Shown: in pieces, positions 32,128 through 43,315 of the stretch | Layout of the letters: every line of letters starts with the position of its first letter | How positions within the stretch are numbered: the first letter of the stretch is position 1 | From: Bondarzewia mesenterica | Lineage: Eukaryota; Basidiomycota; Agaricomycetes; Russulales; Bondarzewiaceae | Direction: 5' to 3' | Assembly: GCA_004802705.1 (NCBI GenBank) | Contig: SGPL01000004.1 | Location: 62,001-126,000, forward strand | DNA length: 64,000 nucleotides | Program-made: the position numbers and the translations under genes | Notes under the pieces: generated by a model | What the model was told of the DNA's origin: nothing | What the model saw: only the letters and a program-made list of their open reading frames with translations | The model's database searches: none

Positions 32128-32963
32128 ATGTCACAAGCAATCCCCTCTTTTCCTAGTCGCTGTGATCTTGATCCTTGTACTATCTCAGGCGGATCTGAAT
32201 CTCTTTACACGCCTATGATGCAGCTTCTGAAAATGGATGGCTTCGGTCTTACGCGAGGGAGCATGCTGAATAACTCTAGATTATCGGTCTTCTCTTCGTA
32301 CTCGCATGGTTCGGGGAAATATCGTCCTTGCTTGATCATGGATCCTGGCGAATATGATGGAGAGGGGGTTACTATTCAACCACCTAGCATATGCGCCATG
32401 GGCACCTTCAGCGGAACTCCTCGTCATATGCTAGCAACAGTTTTTCAGCACTTTGTGGTCCCCATTGCTCCCAACCCGAACTGCCGCGAAGGCGAACCCA
32501 CTCTCCACACTATCCCATCTTGGCACGAACCATCACAATGGCTACTAGCTTACGAATACGAGGCTATAAGTGATGTATCCGCGCCCTGGACGCATCATAA
32601 AGACCCAGGATCCACCTTCAGACTGTCTGTGGAGTCTTGGGCTGTTTTAGAGGAAGTGCTAGATGAGCGCTATGAAAGCTGGAAACAATGTCTGCTGAAC
32701 GATCCTCGGTGCGAGGAAGATGCCAGACAAAATCTTAAAGTTCATCCTGAATTTTTCATGCCCTCGCAAAAATTATTAATCACTTGTTTGCGCTCTCAGG
32801 CTTGCAAAATACAACAGGTCGAGAACGATCGGAAGACGGTAGGTCTCAATCCACTTTCCGTGTTCATGGGCGGTCGACTTATTTTTCCTTAGCTCAATTA
32901 CAGTCGTACTTCTCAACCCGCTTCAAGGCTTCATATCAACGCCAGCACGCACCGCATCTCTAA
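32128..32963 (+). CDS. Unknown protein family B, copy 2 (B2), intact
   Basis: It starts MSQAIPSFPSRCDLDPCTIS. The body carries SESLYTPMMQLLKMDGFGL, then GKYRPCLIMDPGEYD, PPSICAMGTFSGTPRHMLAT, VFQHFVVPIAPNPNCREGEP, IPSWHEPSQWLLAYEYEA and an acidic helical part (VLEEVLDERYESWKQCLLND). Two short introns (donors GTTCATCC and GTAGGTCT) precede the last exon SYFSTRFKASYQRQHAPHL, with stop at 32961-32963. About 240 residues, no signal peptide or membrane span. I know of no function. Its stop is only 14 bases before the ATG of C2, so B and C could be one transcription unit, or C could be a mis-split part of B. Confidence 0.68.
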
Positions 32964-32976
32964 TGGTCATTCTGGA

Positions 32977-33543
32977 ATGACCTCCTCCCCCTCATCACCT
33001 CGAGTCTCTTTCCAAACCCCTCCAAGCCAATCTGGTCCTCGCAAGAGCGGCTGGTCGCGGGTTTCCCGCGTTTTCGGTTCGAAGCTCAGGATAAATGCCT
33101 CTGCTCCCTCACTCCCATTCGCAGCATCCGTCAATACCAACAGGCGCAAAAAGGAGCCTATCACATCTTCCCCACGGGCTACGACTCGTGGGGATTCACG
33201 GCCCTCCGCGAAGATCTCTACTACCAATCGCTTCGATATATTGTTTCCTTCGGAGAAGGATGATTCCTCCGAATCAGAGGAACACGAATCTGAGGGAGAA
33301 GGCCGCGGCGGTAACGCAGCATCGTCATTGTCGGACTCTGATCTCAGTGAGATCATGCCGCTGAACACGAGGTCTACTCCCACATCTCGAGGAGTAAGTC
33401 GCTTCTGTCCTTTCAAATGCAATCATAGAACGTAACCTTGTCACTCAAAGGCTCTGACCAAGCATTCTAACTCTTCGAAGACTTCTCTGCGATCTATTAT
33501 CTCTTTACGAAGAGCGCCAAGGCCAAGTGTCAGAGCGATGTAA
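32977..33543 (+). CDS. Unknown small protein family C, copy 2 (C2), intact
   Basis: It starts MTSSPSSPRVSFQTPPSQSG and is Ser/Arg/Lys-rich: KSGWSRVSRVFGSKLRINAS, then RRKKEPITSSPRATTRGDS. An acidic patch follows (EKDDSSESEEHESEGEGRGG), then SDSDLSEIMPLNTRSTPTSR. An intron (GTAAGTCGC to CTCAAAG) leads to a basic tail with TSLRSIISLRRAPRPSV and the end RAM. About 160 residues and mostly disordered. It is markedly better conserved between blocks than A or B at the DNA level. Function unknown. Confidence 0.62.
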
Positions 33544-34054
33544 TCGGAAGGATGGGGCTACACAGTGCGCATTCTACGTCTCTTGGAACTTTTTTTTGGA
33601 CCCTGCTCAATCGTCGTCAATCCTTGCTCTTACCACGAAACATACCCATTACTCGGACATCATGATCCTTCTCCTCTTACTGTATGGTTGTTTGTACACA
33701 GTACTATCTGACATGTAGCCGATTATAATATCACCGTATGAATTCGCGGACATACACTCATTCGGACAGGCTAGTACGAATGGTGACCATTGAGGATGGA
33801 ATCAAGGTGAATTATGGGATCACAATGATCGATGGCATCACCTGTCAGATGTAGAGAAATGAAAATATTCCAGTCGACACTGAAAACGTGACTCAGTACA
33901 GGATGATGCGGCCAACTGTGCATCTGTGTTGAGGTCCAGCAAGGTCAGTTGTGCGGCGATGCTTGAACGAGTGAGGCCGAAAAAAATGGAGGAACCTCCA
34001 TCAAGCCATTGTAAATCATGCAAGATTGGAGTTTCAACTCGCAGGCCCACTTGA
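33544..34054. other. Spacer between C2 and the permease cluster
   Basis: Convergent 3' flanks of C2 and the first permease gene. No coding region seen. Confidence 0.5.
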
Positions 34055-36022
34055 TCAACTCCTCCTCAGCCGAACGGCCTTGTCTCTGCCCCACCCAACC
34101 AGCGCGAGGGCCGCAGCGCCCGCAAAGCAAGAGCCTACGTAGACAATGAGCTTTTCGAACTTCCTGTCCGCGACACCGAAGCCCATCCGCCCCTCATGTC
34201 CATGGGAGGGCGATGTGGATGTGTCATCGGTGGTGGCAGAGGACAGGCTGGTCGAGATCGGCGTGGATAGGACGTTGCCGAGTCCTCGGGAAAGCATGAG
34301 GAACCCATAGAGCAGCGTCGGGAGCGACGGATCCGTCTTCTGTTTCATGCCGTTTCCTGGTCAATAAATATCGTAGGAGAGACGGGATAGAAGGTGCTCA
34401 CTGGACATGTCCCGCACGAATCCCGCCCAGAGAGTCGTCCACCCGCCCGCGAGCATACCGTACGCCGTGCCGAAGACCATGAGTCCGGCTGTAACGTTCC
34501 CGACGACACCCCAGAGGACGAAGGTGGCGAGCGATGTCAGGATGCAGGTGAAGACGACCAGAGGCCATGGGGAGAAATGATCGGTAAGAATGCCGAGAAT
34601 GAGAGGGCCGATGGCAGAAGCGCCTGAGCAATCGAATTCAGGCTGTGAACGGAGAAGATAGTCTGAACATCATACCGTTCAGAAGGGCAATGGTGAGTGA
34701 CGTGGAAGAACTGTTCAGGTTGAGAGCCGACGCGAATGCTATGGACAGAATAAATTATGAAGGAATCAAAAGCGAGCAGGAAAACATTGGCGGGACGTGC
34801 ACGAACTTGGAAGGTACAGTATCGGCACGAACGCTCCAAATCCGTGGATAGTATTGGTGACCATGAGAATCCACCACGACACATCCGTCAACCACTCGCG
34901 CCTCACAGACCTGCGTCCAGGACCGTGCACTCGCGACTCGGGCAAACGTGGCTTCACAAATGGAAGTACAGGGAGGAGAAGCACAATGATGGCTACTGCA
35001 AGAATGCGGAGCGTTCCCGCTGTTCCGTGAGCACGGAGGAGCGGGGGGAGCACATATGGGCATACAAGACCTCCGGCGGCGGTGCCTGAGTGCTGGTGAG
35101 TACTGGGTGGAGGTGCGAGGTACAGCGGAGACTAACCCATCATGACAATTCCATTGGCTAGACCTCTGCGCTTTACGAACCACTCAGAAATGTATGATAT
35201 GCATGGGGCATAAAGCAATGCTATGCACGCGATGAGTAAGCTTGACAGCTATTTCTGTGAGTTGAAATTGGTGTTCGAACATCCTCCTACTGCATACATG
35301 ACGCCCTGTATAGCAACGAGTTGCTCGACCTGGATACCGAGGGCAGAGATGAGTACGTTTGATCCAGAAATCATTTCCGTGCAGAAAAATTGGGAAATCA
35401 CCTTCTTTGCGTAGCTAGCCCCCAGAAGACCTAGTCCAACACAAGAACCCGCCGATCCACAAGCACGAGCGTCGGTGTTGTGGGAATCGTGCAATGTATG
35501 GGTATATCAAAGGCCCTATACACAGTGAACGTGCACCTCTGACCAGTCAGGAAGGAACACGAACAAAAAATCGGTACGTACCTGTGAGATAAATGACACC
35601 GGTGGATTGTGCCAACCAGTGGGAGCAATGAAGAAGCTCTCGGCTGGGACGCGAACACAGGGTCATCAAGATATACTGTCAGAAAGATACCGAATGAGTA
35701 CGGGAAGCTCCAGACTATGGCTTCCACCATGAACGCTGCAAAGAGCTACGCAACGCGCGGCATCGTTAGCGGTCAAATCTGCAAATCGACGGGACGAGTG
35801 AGAAAGAGCGCGTACGAATGACCACGCAGCGAATCCTGTATCCGCAGGCTTGAAGGACACGCTGTCCGGCGGAGCTTCGAACAACCCGGAGTCTGCGACG
35901 CTCTCGAGGGGCGCATTTCTGACAGACATCTCCATGTTCGAGGAATTATCTGACACATCCAAATTAATAGGCCCGGGAGTATCCACAGACGTCGAAGATA
36001 TATCTTTGTTACTGGTCGACAT
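34055..36022 (-). CDS. MFS permease, monocarboxylate transporter (MCT) type, copy 1, frameshifted
   Basis: The start MSTSNKDISSTSVDTPGPIN leads to a cytosolic tail and the MCT signature DTGFAAWSFV before helix 1. Next are EAIVWSFPYSFGIFLTVYLD and LLPLVG, then GPLIYPYIARFPQHRRSCLW. At about 35449-35451 one extra G breaks the frame before LGLLGASYAKKV. Homology then resumes through TAAGGLVCPYVLPPLLRAHG, VHGPGRRS and SWWILMVTNTIHGFGAFVPI. The last exons hold LYGFLMLSRGLGNVLSTPIS and KFEKLIVYVGSCFAGAAALA. Family members move monocarboxylates, riboflavin or related compounds across the plasma membrane; the substrate here cannot be told. This copy is either a pseudogene or carries a one-base sequence error. 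Confidence 0.8.
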
Positions 36023-36364
36023 CAGAGGGATTCGAATTCGAATGCCAGTGGGAGATACAGTACACACTGGATGGAGAAGTACTTACACACAGTGCGCGGT
36101 GAGTCAGAAGAATTTTATCGGGACACAGCCCGAGACATTATACCATAAAACAAGTGCCCGACACCGAACGCCGAAGCAATTCATCGGTCGATTGTCGTCT
36201 GGAGACTTCATTGCCGCCCGCCGCTGCCCGCCCGTAGAAAAGAATTCGGTCACCTGNCTGACGCGTCTGCGTCATGTAGTTCTGNTCTTTGAAACTGGNG
36301 GTCNAAAATCATGTCTGCCGTTCAACAAGTGTGATGTAGCAACGTTTTCTTGAATAGCTCGNTT
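36023..36364. other. Spacer between permease copies 1 and 2
   Basis: Promoter of copy 1 and 3' end of copy 2. It contains several single Ns and one ACGCGT (36262). Confidence 0.45.
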
Positions 36365-38381
36365 TTATANCNATCTCCTCTTTGCGATCTTTTCACCGCC
36401 CCAGCCGACCAGCGCAACAAGGGCNGCTCCAGCGTAACACATTCCGACATATAAGATNAGTCGATGAAATCGGCCTCCTTCCAAGGTAAACCCGCTGTCC
36501 CCCGCCTTAGGATATGTTGCATCTGTGGATATATTCGCTAAAGATGNTGCTATNAGCGTGCACAGCACGTTTCCGAGCCCCCGAGTGAGCATGAGGAAGC
36601 CATAGAGTGTGATTGAGAGAGAATGGTCGTCCTCTGCATGAGTCAAAGCGCAGATTCAGCCGTTTCAGCACAGCCGGTTGTTGTTGTTGAGAGATCAAAC
36701 ACACACCTGTGATCCTCCGAACAAAACCTGTATACAGTGTACTCCACCCGCCNGCGAAAAGCCCATACGTCGCNCCAAAGGCCATCAATCCAGGAACGTT
36801 GCCAACCGCNCCCCACAAAACTAGGGTACTTATGCAAGACAACGTAGAAGTGACGGCGGCAAGCAACCAAGGGGAGAAATGGTCCGAAAGAGTCCCTACG
36901 ACGAGCGGGCCAAGGGCCGCGAAGCCTGTGTGAAGTCAAGTTTGACTCTTGTACCAATCCGGAAGATTGGCGTGTCACTGACCATTGAGAAGCGACAAGG
37001 CGAGAGACGCTGTAGAAGTGCTGACATGTAAGGCAGATGTGTATACTAAGAATCAAGAATCAGCCGCCCATTGGCATTTCGAGATTTCGTCATATATGCC
37101 GAAAGGTCTGGCACCGACCTGGAAGCCAAATGATAGGGACGAAATAACCAAAGCCTTGGATTGTGTTAGCGATGACCAAAATCCACCACAGCCGGCTTGA
37201 CAGCCAGAAACGGAAGCCCCCTGCTCTCCGGCGGGGACCATGAACTCTTTTCTCAGGCAAACGAGGTTTGATGAAGAACAATGCCGGGAAAACGGCTATA
37301 AGGATCGCAATTGCAAGGATTCGCAACGTTATGAATGGGCCATGCGTGCGTATCAGTAAAGGAAGGAAAAAGGGGAGTATGAGGCCTCCGGCAGCGGAAC
37401 CTGCACGTTGTTGAGTGATAAGTCGAGGGGAGGGAGAGAAACACAAACCTGAGAAAAGAATGCCGTTCGCAAGGCCACGGCGCCTCACGAACCATTCAGA
37501 CATATACGATATGCACGGTGAATACAGTAACGCTGTGATCCACGGTTACCAAACCATGTGCATGTAAGCGTCGAACAGATGCATACCTCCCCCCAATGCG
37601 AACAAAACACCTTGCAACAAAACCAGTAATTGGAGCTGAATGCATTCGACTGAGCGCGTCACGTATTGAAGATGAAGATGATCATGATGTGTTCACCTTC
37701 ACTGTGTAACTTGCAGCGAGAAGACTGATCCAACACAGACAAAACCCGACCCACATGCACAACCTCCGATGCTGAGGGTATCTAGATATGTAGGGATATA
37801 GAAATGGTCCTACAGATTGAACAATAAATGTCAGTCGGGTCGCCTGCAGTGGCGAGAATGGGCCAGCAGATCTACCTGTGAGATACAAAACACCTGTTGA
37901 TAACGTCCCGATTAAAGGTAGTAGCACGGAGGAGTTAGGCTGGGAGACTAAAGCCGGCTCATCCAAGTAGGCAGTGAGGAAGATACCAAAACCAAGTGGA
38001 AAGCTCCAGACGTGGCCCTCAATGATCACAGCCGCAATGAGCTAGTGGGTCAGCNACCAGGTCAAATAAGGGATCACGAAAATTAGTGCGAAGGGGTCGT
38101 ACAAATGACCACGCTCCAAATCCTGTGTCGACGGGAGCTAACTCAGTTTCGTTTCTAGACCCAGCACGCTCAACCGATAGCGCCTCGTCATGCACAGGGT
38201 TTTCCACTTCCTCATCGATGCGAGCTACAGACACGCGGGGAGATGAGCGTACGGATGTGCGCGATGTGAGGTGTTGAAAATCCTCCTGCTCAAACGGGAG
38301 CTCCACGAGCTCGACAGCCTCGATTGCAGACGGTTTGTCGCAGTTCTTTGTCAAGTTTGAGGACGCAGCGTGCGAAGACAT
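36365..38381 (-). CDS. MFS permease, monocarboxylate transporter (MCT) type, copy 2
   Basis: It starts MSSHAASSNLTKNCDKPSAI. The MCT signature reads DTGFGAWSFV. Exons follow in the same order as in copies 1 and 3: GHVWSFPLGFGIFLTAYLDE, YPYISRYPQHRRLCMWVGF, ISLLAASYTVKV, SEWFVRRRGLANGILFSG, LRILAIAILIAVFPALFFI and RLPEKRVHGPRRR. The C-terminal exons are LYGFLMLTRGLGNVLC and GRF, then ILYVGMCYAG. More than a dozen single Ns fall in its 3' half, so the last exons and the stop at 36365 are uncertain. I saw no definite frameshift. Twelve helices are expected. The tandem position shows origin by local duplication. Confidence 0.82.
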
Positions 38382-38930
38382 AATGTGGATCAGTCTCCTC
38401 AAGGCTCGAGCAGCATTCTGCTAGCCTTTATATCAAGTAGCGGGATGGAAGGACAGCCGTTTCTGAAAGTCCGGCTTTTTCCTACGAAGCAAACGCGGGG
38501 AAAGCAGAACACAGGGGTCGAAGTACGTCCAGAGTGACTCATTGCTAAGGGTTTCGGTCCGATCCGCGTCCGGGGAAAGCACAAACAAGAAGATGGAACG
38601 GGTGTTTTTCAAACAGGCTTGATCGACCAGTGTCGACCATGCCGGCGGCCAGAGATAACGGATGACTTAGGTTGCAGGGCTCGGTCTGGCTCGGTGCGTA
38701 GGACGAAGGCCTGATCAACGGACCGCGAAGACTGAACCACCACCAATCAACACCTCTTCGATTCTGCTATAAGGACTGATGCTGAGCGATATGTGCCGTT
38801 GTTTATGATACAGCAGTCAAAAATAAGCAAACCCGATCTTACTCAACTCCAAATGGCATAGATGCGATCTACTTACATAAAATGAAACAGGGCGATAGCG
38901 AGATTACTCTGTATTTTGAGCTTGGAAGTT
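38382..38930. other. Spacer between permease copies 2 and 3
   Basis: Promoter of copy 2 and 3' flank of copy 3. No coding region. Confidence 0.5.
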
Positions 38931-40960
38931 TCATGAGGAGCGTGCCCTTGACGTGATCCTTTCGCCGCCCCATCCGAGGAGTGCAATCACGGCGGCAGCA
39001 GCGTAGCACGTTCCGACATACACGATCAACTTCTCAAACCTTCCTCCTTCGATGTTGAACCCCGTTTTTCTGCTGCCGGAATTCGTGATGGTGGAAGAGA
39101 GGTTAGCGAGACTCGTCGAGATCGGCGTGGACAACACGTTTCCGAGCCCACGGGTGAGCATGAGGAAACCATACAGTGACATCGAGAGCGAAGGGTCGTC
39201 TTCTGTGATTCGAACCGTTACACACAAGTTCAGCTCCCGGATCCTCCGGACAGCCTGAGAATTCACTTGAAATCCTATGGACAAAGCCTGACCACAGGGT
39301 ACTCCATCCGCCCGCAACAAGGCCGTAGGTCGCGCCAAATAGCATCAACCCTGCAACGTTCCCGACTGCGCCCCAGAATATGAAGGTGCACATGGAGGAT
39401 AGTACCGCCGTCACGACGGCGATGAGCCAAGGAGTGAAATGGTCAGACAAAGTTCCAACAACCAAGGGACCGAGTGCAGAAGACCCTAATCAGATTATAA
39501 GTACTCGGCATTGGTAAGTTGGAAATGGAAACAAAAACGGGGTTTGCCGTTCAGAAGCGCCAATGCGAGAGAGGAGGATGCACTAGTCAGATGAAGGGCA
39601 GATGCGAATGCTATAAAATTCATTGGCAAATGCTTAGTTGTCTTCACAGAGGTAGCGCGTGAAATCGACGCACTAGGGACCCATAGCATGGGTACGAAGA
39701 ACGCGAATCCTTGTACGGTGTTGGCAACAACCAAGATCCACCATGACCAGCTTCTAAGCCACACGGCTGAAGGCTCCGTCCTCCGACCAGGCCCTCGGAC
39801 TCGATTTTCGGGCAAGCGAGGCTTGATAAGCACAAGACATAAAAGAAGAAGCAGGAGGATGCCGACAGACAGGATTCTCAGAGTCTTGTACGGGCCATAT
39901 GATTTGAGCAGTGGGGGGAGCAGGAACGGCAGCACTAATCCTCCCATAGCGGAGCCTTGCGACAGCAGTATGAGAGGTTCAGATGTGGACAAATATGATG
40001 GGGGCTTGTGTTTACTATACCTGTGAAGAGAATCCCGTTGGCCAGACCACGACGTCGTACGAACCACTCTGACATGAATGATATACAGGGATGAAACAGC
40101 AACGCTGCAAATGCAGAGCCATCATCAAGACGAGGTGTCCGCATGGGCAGAAGCGAGCTGACCTCCTCCGATTCCATACATCACCCCTTGCAGGATGACC
40201 AGTTGATGGACCTGCATAGACGAATGAGTTGAACGGCTTAAAGGTAAACAGGAGGATTCTGACACACCTTGCGGGCATAGCTAGCGCCTAACAGGCTCGA
40301 GAAACAGCATAAGGTCCCGAACCACATGCAGGGACGCCTATGCCGTGGATAATTGGTGATATAAGGATAGACCAGAGGCCCTGCATCGAAGCCATAAGTA
40401 TGAATCTTGGGATTATGAGGGGAAAGTATTAACCTGAGCAGTACATGATGCCTGATGACAAAGTTCCGATAAGCGGAAGGAGCGTCTCCGCCCCTGGCTG
40501 GGAGGCGAGGTCCAAATCTTGCAGGTACGAAGTGAGAAAAATACCGAAGGCGAAGGGGACGCTCCAGACTAATGCCTCGACCAATGCCGCGCCCACTAGC
40601 TGAGTACCATCATGATTTTGCCGTACAGTGACAACTGTAAGCGCAGTAGGAAATGATCTTGAGTTCACTACATACGAATAACCAGGCATGAAGACCGCCG
40701 TCCACCGGTTTCAGAGTCAACTCATGACGCATCGTTTCGTGTTCAGAAGAATCATCTCTGGGAGTAGAAAACTCTGCGTGTGCCTCGTGCGATGAAGAAC
40801 CTGTAGGAAGATCGGTGGGTTCGCCATGCCCATTATACATGGGTGGAGAAGGTGCGCGACTGGGAGCAGGATAGACATCTGCTTCAGGTTCGGTTTTACT
40901 CGCAAGCTCGATGGCTTCAAAGCTTGGAGGATGCATCCAACCGACGGATGATTGAGCCAT
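38931..40960 (-). CDS. MFS permease, monocarboxylate transporter (MCT) type, copy 3
   Basis: The start MAQSSVGWMHPPSFEAIELA leads to an acidic cytosolic tail and the MCT signature DGGLHAWLFV. The body is complete: EALVWSVPFAFGIFLTSYLQ, LLPLIGTLSSGIMYCSG, a region equivalent to LLGASYARKV, SEWFVRRRGLANGILFTG, GGLVLPFLLPPLLKSYGPYK, VRGPGRRTEPSAVWLRSWSW and VANTVQGFAFFVPMLWVPSA. It ends LYGFLMLTRGLGNVLSTPIS, KLIVYVGTCYAAAAVIALLG and ERITSRARSS. No frameshift was seen, so this is the best candidate for a working member of the cluster. Substrate unknown. Confidence 0.87.
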
Positions 40961-41119
40961 GGAGGCAGAATACTGTAGGCAAGACAAAGTGAGGATACAA
41001 ATCTGCACCGGCGCGCTTTTGTCATTTTTTCGAGCTTTGGCCTTGGAAAATGAAATGACTCGTCAAACGGGATCGCGGAGTCCGCGACTTCCGACAGTGA
41101 AGAAAGACCGTGACAATTA

Positions 41120-41149
41120 ACGCGTCTGTCACGTCTGTGACTGACGCGT
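41120..41149. promoter_or_regulatory. Two MluI cell-cycle boxes upstream of the RNase H2B gene
   Basis: ACGCGT at 41120-41125 and again at 41144-41149, 74-103 bases before the RNase H2B ATG at 41223. Paired MCB sites bound by MBF drive S-phase expression of replication and repair genes in ascomycetes; that fits this gene. Binding in this organism is inferred. Confidence 0.55.
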
Positions 41150-41222
41150 CGCGCTTAACTTGTCAGGCTCAGTTGAGTCGACCAATCCCCCAAAGTCCCC
41201 CGCATCCCTTCGCTGCTGCACA

Positions 41223-42586
41223 ATGTCGACACATATCAGTATCTTGCCTGCCGGTACGTATTATTGCGAAAATATAGTTTCTACCACTGCTTACATTCAT
41301 CAGATGTATTGGACACAATATCCATGAAACTCAACGAGAATGAGAGCGCGTCGAGGACTCAGTTTTTACGTTTGCCGCACCCTCGAACAGGTATCTATTC
41401 TACCTCACATTCTGAGAGGGGATAAAATTGATGTTAAATCGCAGGCATTCCGTCGTTGTTCTTACCGTATCGCTCGTCAAAGACGGGCCGTGCGACACAG
41501 TGGGAAATCCTCGAGGTGCAGAGAGTATCGCCGCCTAATCCACGATCATGGTTCTTCTCAGACGACGAGGTGGTGGAAGGTAAGCCTTCATATTGTCTGG
41601 ACTCTGGCCTCATCAACTCATACCTCTCCTAGACGGAAAGCTGCTTGTCATGACACCTATCGACCCGTCTTTCATCTTGATACCCATATTACAAGCTAGC
41701 AAGCCGGTCCGACTATGTCCTTTGCTTAGAAACGTGAGAACTGACACTCAGTGCTATATAGCTGGACGGGTCGCTGGGCACTTTCCGACCAATAGATGAT
41801 ATTCTTGATGACGTTGCTCCCAGGCTCTCGCAGTTGTCCTCTTCAAGTGACCCTTCCTCCACTACTGTACCGAAGGATATCTTGTTCCTGTCTTCATTAG
41901 ACTGCATTGCAGGTGCAATGAGGCGTATCTGCGATGTCAAAGGTAATCCACTCCTTGTATCATATGAATGGACATCTCACGCGTCTCCAGACATAACACC
42001 TGAAATCACAGTGTACCGTTATTCAGAAGAAAAAGTGATGAAGTACTTGCACGCCAAAGTAGCGCGGTTGTCGAAATCAGAGGTATCCGAACTATCACGG
42101 ACAGTTGTGCGGAACCTAGCGAAAGACGATCTCATGGAGGATGGAAAAGAAATCCTATTAGAGCGTTCGTCGCGTTGGATCATTGCGTATCATAATTGAC
42201 CTGACACTTCTCAGTTGGCCGTGTCAAGGCAGCATGCGATCTCGTTTCGCAATTTATCTCCCGAGACACGTACAAAGCCCTGCTGGCAAACTACGAGTGC
42301 GTGTTCCTGTCTTGAAACCGCGTGCATATGAGGTGAACTTGCCGCTCACGCCGCCGGGTCATCTAGCTTCAGCGCGCTGGACGCGCACCTGAAAGCATTG
42401 CAGGATGAGGCAGCCGCACTTGCTTTAGCAAATGCTCCCATAGTCAAAGCGAAGAAGACAAATGCTGGTGGAGAAGATGAAAAGAAGAGAAAGGCGAAAG
42501 CCAAGGGCTCGCAGGGAGTGGAGAAGCTGAAAAAGACAAACGTAAACGGGATGGCGAAGATATCGTCTTTCTTTCAAAAGAAGTGA
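41223..42586 (+). CDS. Ribonuclease H2 subunit B (Rnh202)
   Basis: The B subunit is a scaffold in the trimeric enzyme that removes ribonucleotides from DNA and cleaves RNA:DNA hybrids in the nucleus. Exons read MSTHISILPA, DVLDTISMKLNENES, LRLPHPRT, PSLFLPYRSS and WEILEVQRVSPPNPRSWFFS. Next are DGKLLVMTPIDPSFILIPIL and LDGSLGTFRPIDDILDDVAP, the triple-barrel core. A winged-helix part holds EEKVMKYLHAKVARLSKSEV and VGRVKAACDLVSQFISRDTY. A Lys-rich tail ends MAKISSFFQKK, a PCNA-interacting (PIP-box-like) motif with Met at the usual Gln position. About 330 residues, as in other fungi. I found no lesion. Confidence 0.88.
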
Positions 42587-43315
42587 TATATGTTCATAAT
42601 GAGGAGCAATCCAGGGAGTTGGAGAGCAGAGACATTCAGGTATGTCGAAGAGCCTTCTTGTTGACCATATGTAGAGTAGCCTTCGGTATATAGTTTGCTG
42701 TACGCCCAGGACATAACCTTTGGGAACGAGTATCGTGCATGGTTACCCTTTTGTCAGGTGCTGAACGTTGAACGTCCCCGTTGAACAGATGCCAAGTAGT
42801 GCCAAGTGCTGCATGCGGCTTTGAGCCGGACAATCAAGAGAATTTGCGATGAGATGAACCCCAATCATCATGAGCCGCTGTCGGCAGTTGCGGCCGCAAA
42901 GGTACGTCCATTTCGTGCTGGTGGTCCAATCAAACGCAGACCGGCTACTTTTTGGGCCAAGGATGTCGCAGGCACGGCAGGGCTCAGTGGACCTGGAATG
43001 CAAGCCCAACCATTTTTGAGCGAATGTGCGTTGAGATGTGTGAGCTAGATCACCCAGAAATACAAATAAATTTCTGGAAGAGACTGTCGAGAAAAAAAAT
43101 GGTCCAAGCAGGGCAGTGAACGAGGACAGGACGCGAAGATGTTGTGGAAATGTTGACAACGTTGACTGGGCAAGTGCGAAGTCCGGGGCCCCACAGAATT
43201 GAAATAACACGTGTAAAGCCGGGGTAGTGTTTGGGCGTATCTTCCCGAGGTTTAAATACGATTGAAAGGACAACTCAAACATTTCGTCTCGCTTTTTGTC
43301 TTCGCCGACCATAAA
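42587..43315. other. Spacer before the methylcitrate dehydratase gene
   Basis: A TATA-like TTTAAATAC at about 43249-43257 lies some 60 bases before the next ATG. ORFs at 42743-43312 (minus) and 42806-43048 (plus) lack motifs. Confidence 0.5.

Larger units (their letters stand above)
25230..33543. repeat. Tandem segmental duplication of the A-B-C block
   Basis: Arm 1 is about 25230-28968 and arm 2 about 29715-33543. The offset between matching landmarks is constant at 4.48-4.58 kb: A stop 25392 to 29873, A start 26880 to 31383, B start 27552 to 32128, C stop 28968 to 33543. Gene order and orientation are preserved. Divergence is substantial in A and B, so the event is not very recent. Confidence 0.85.
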
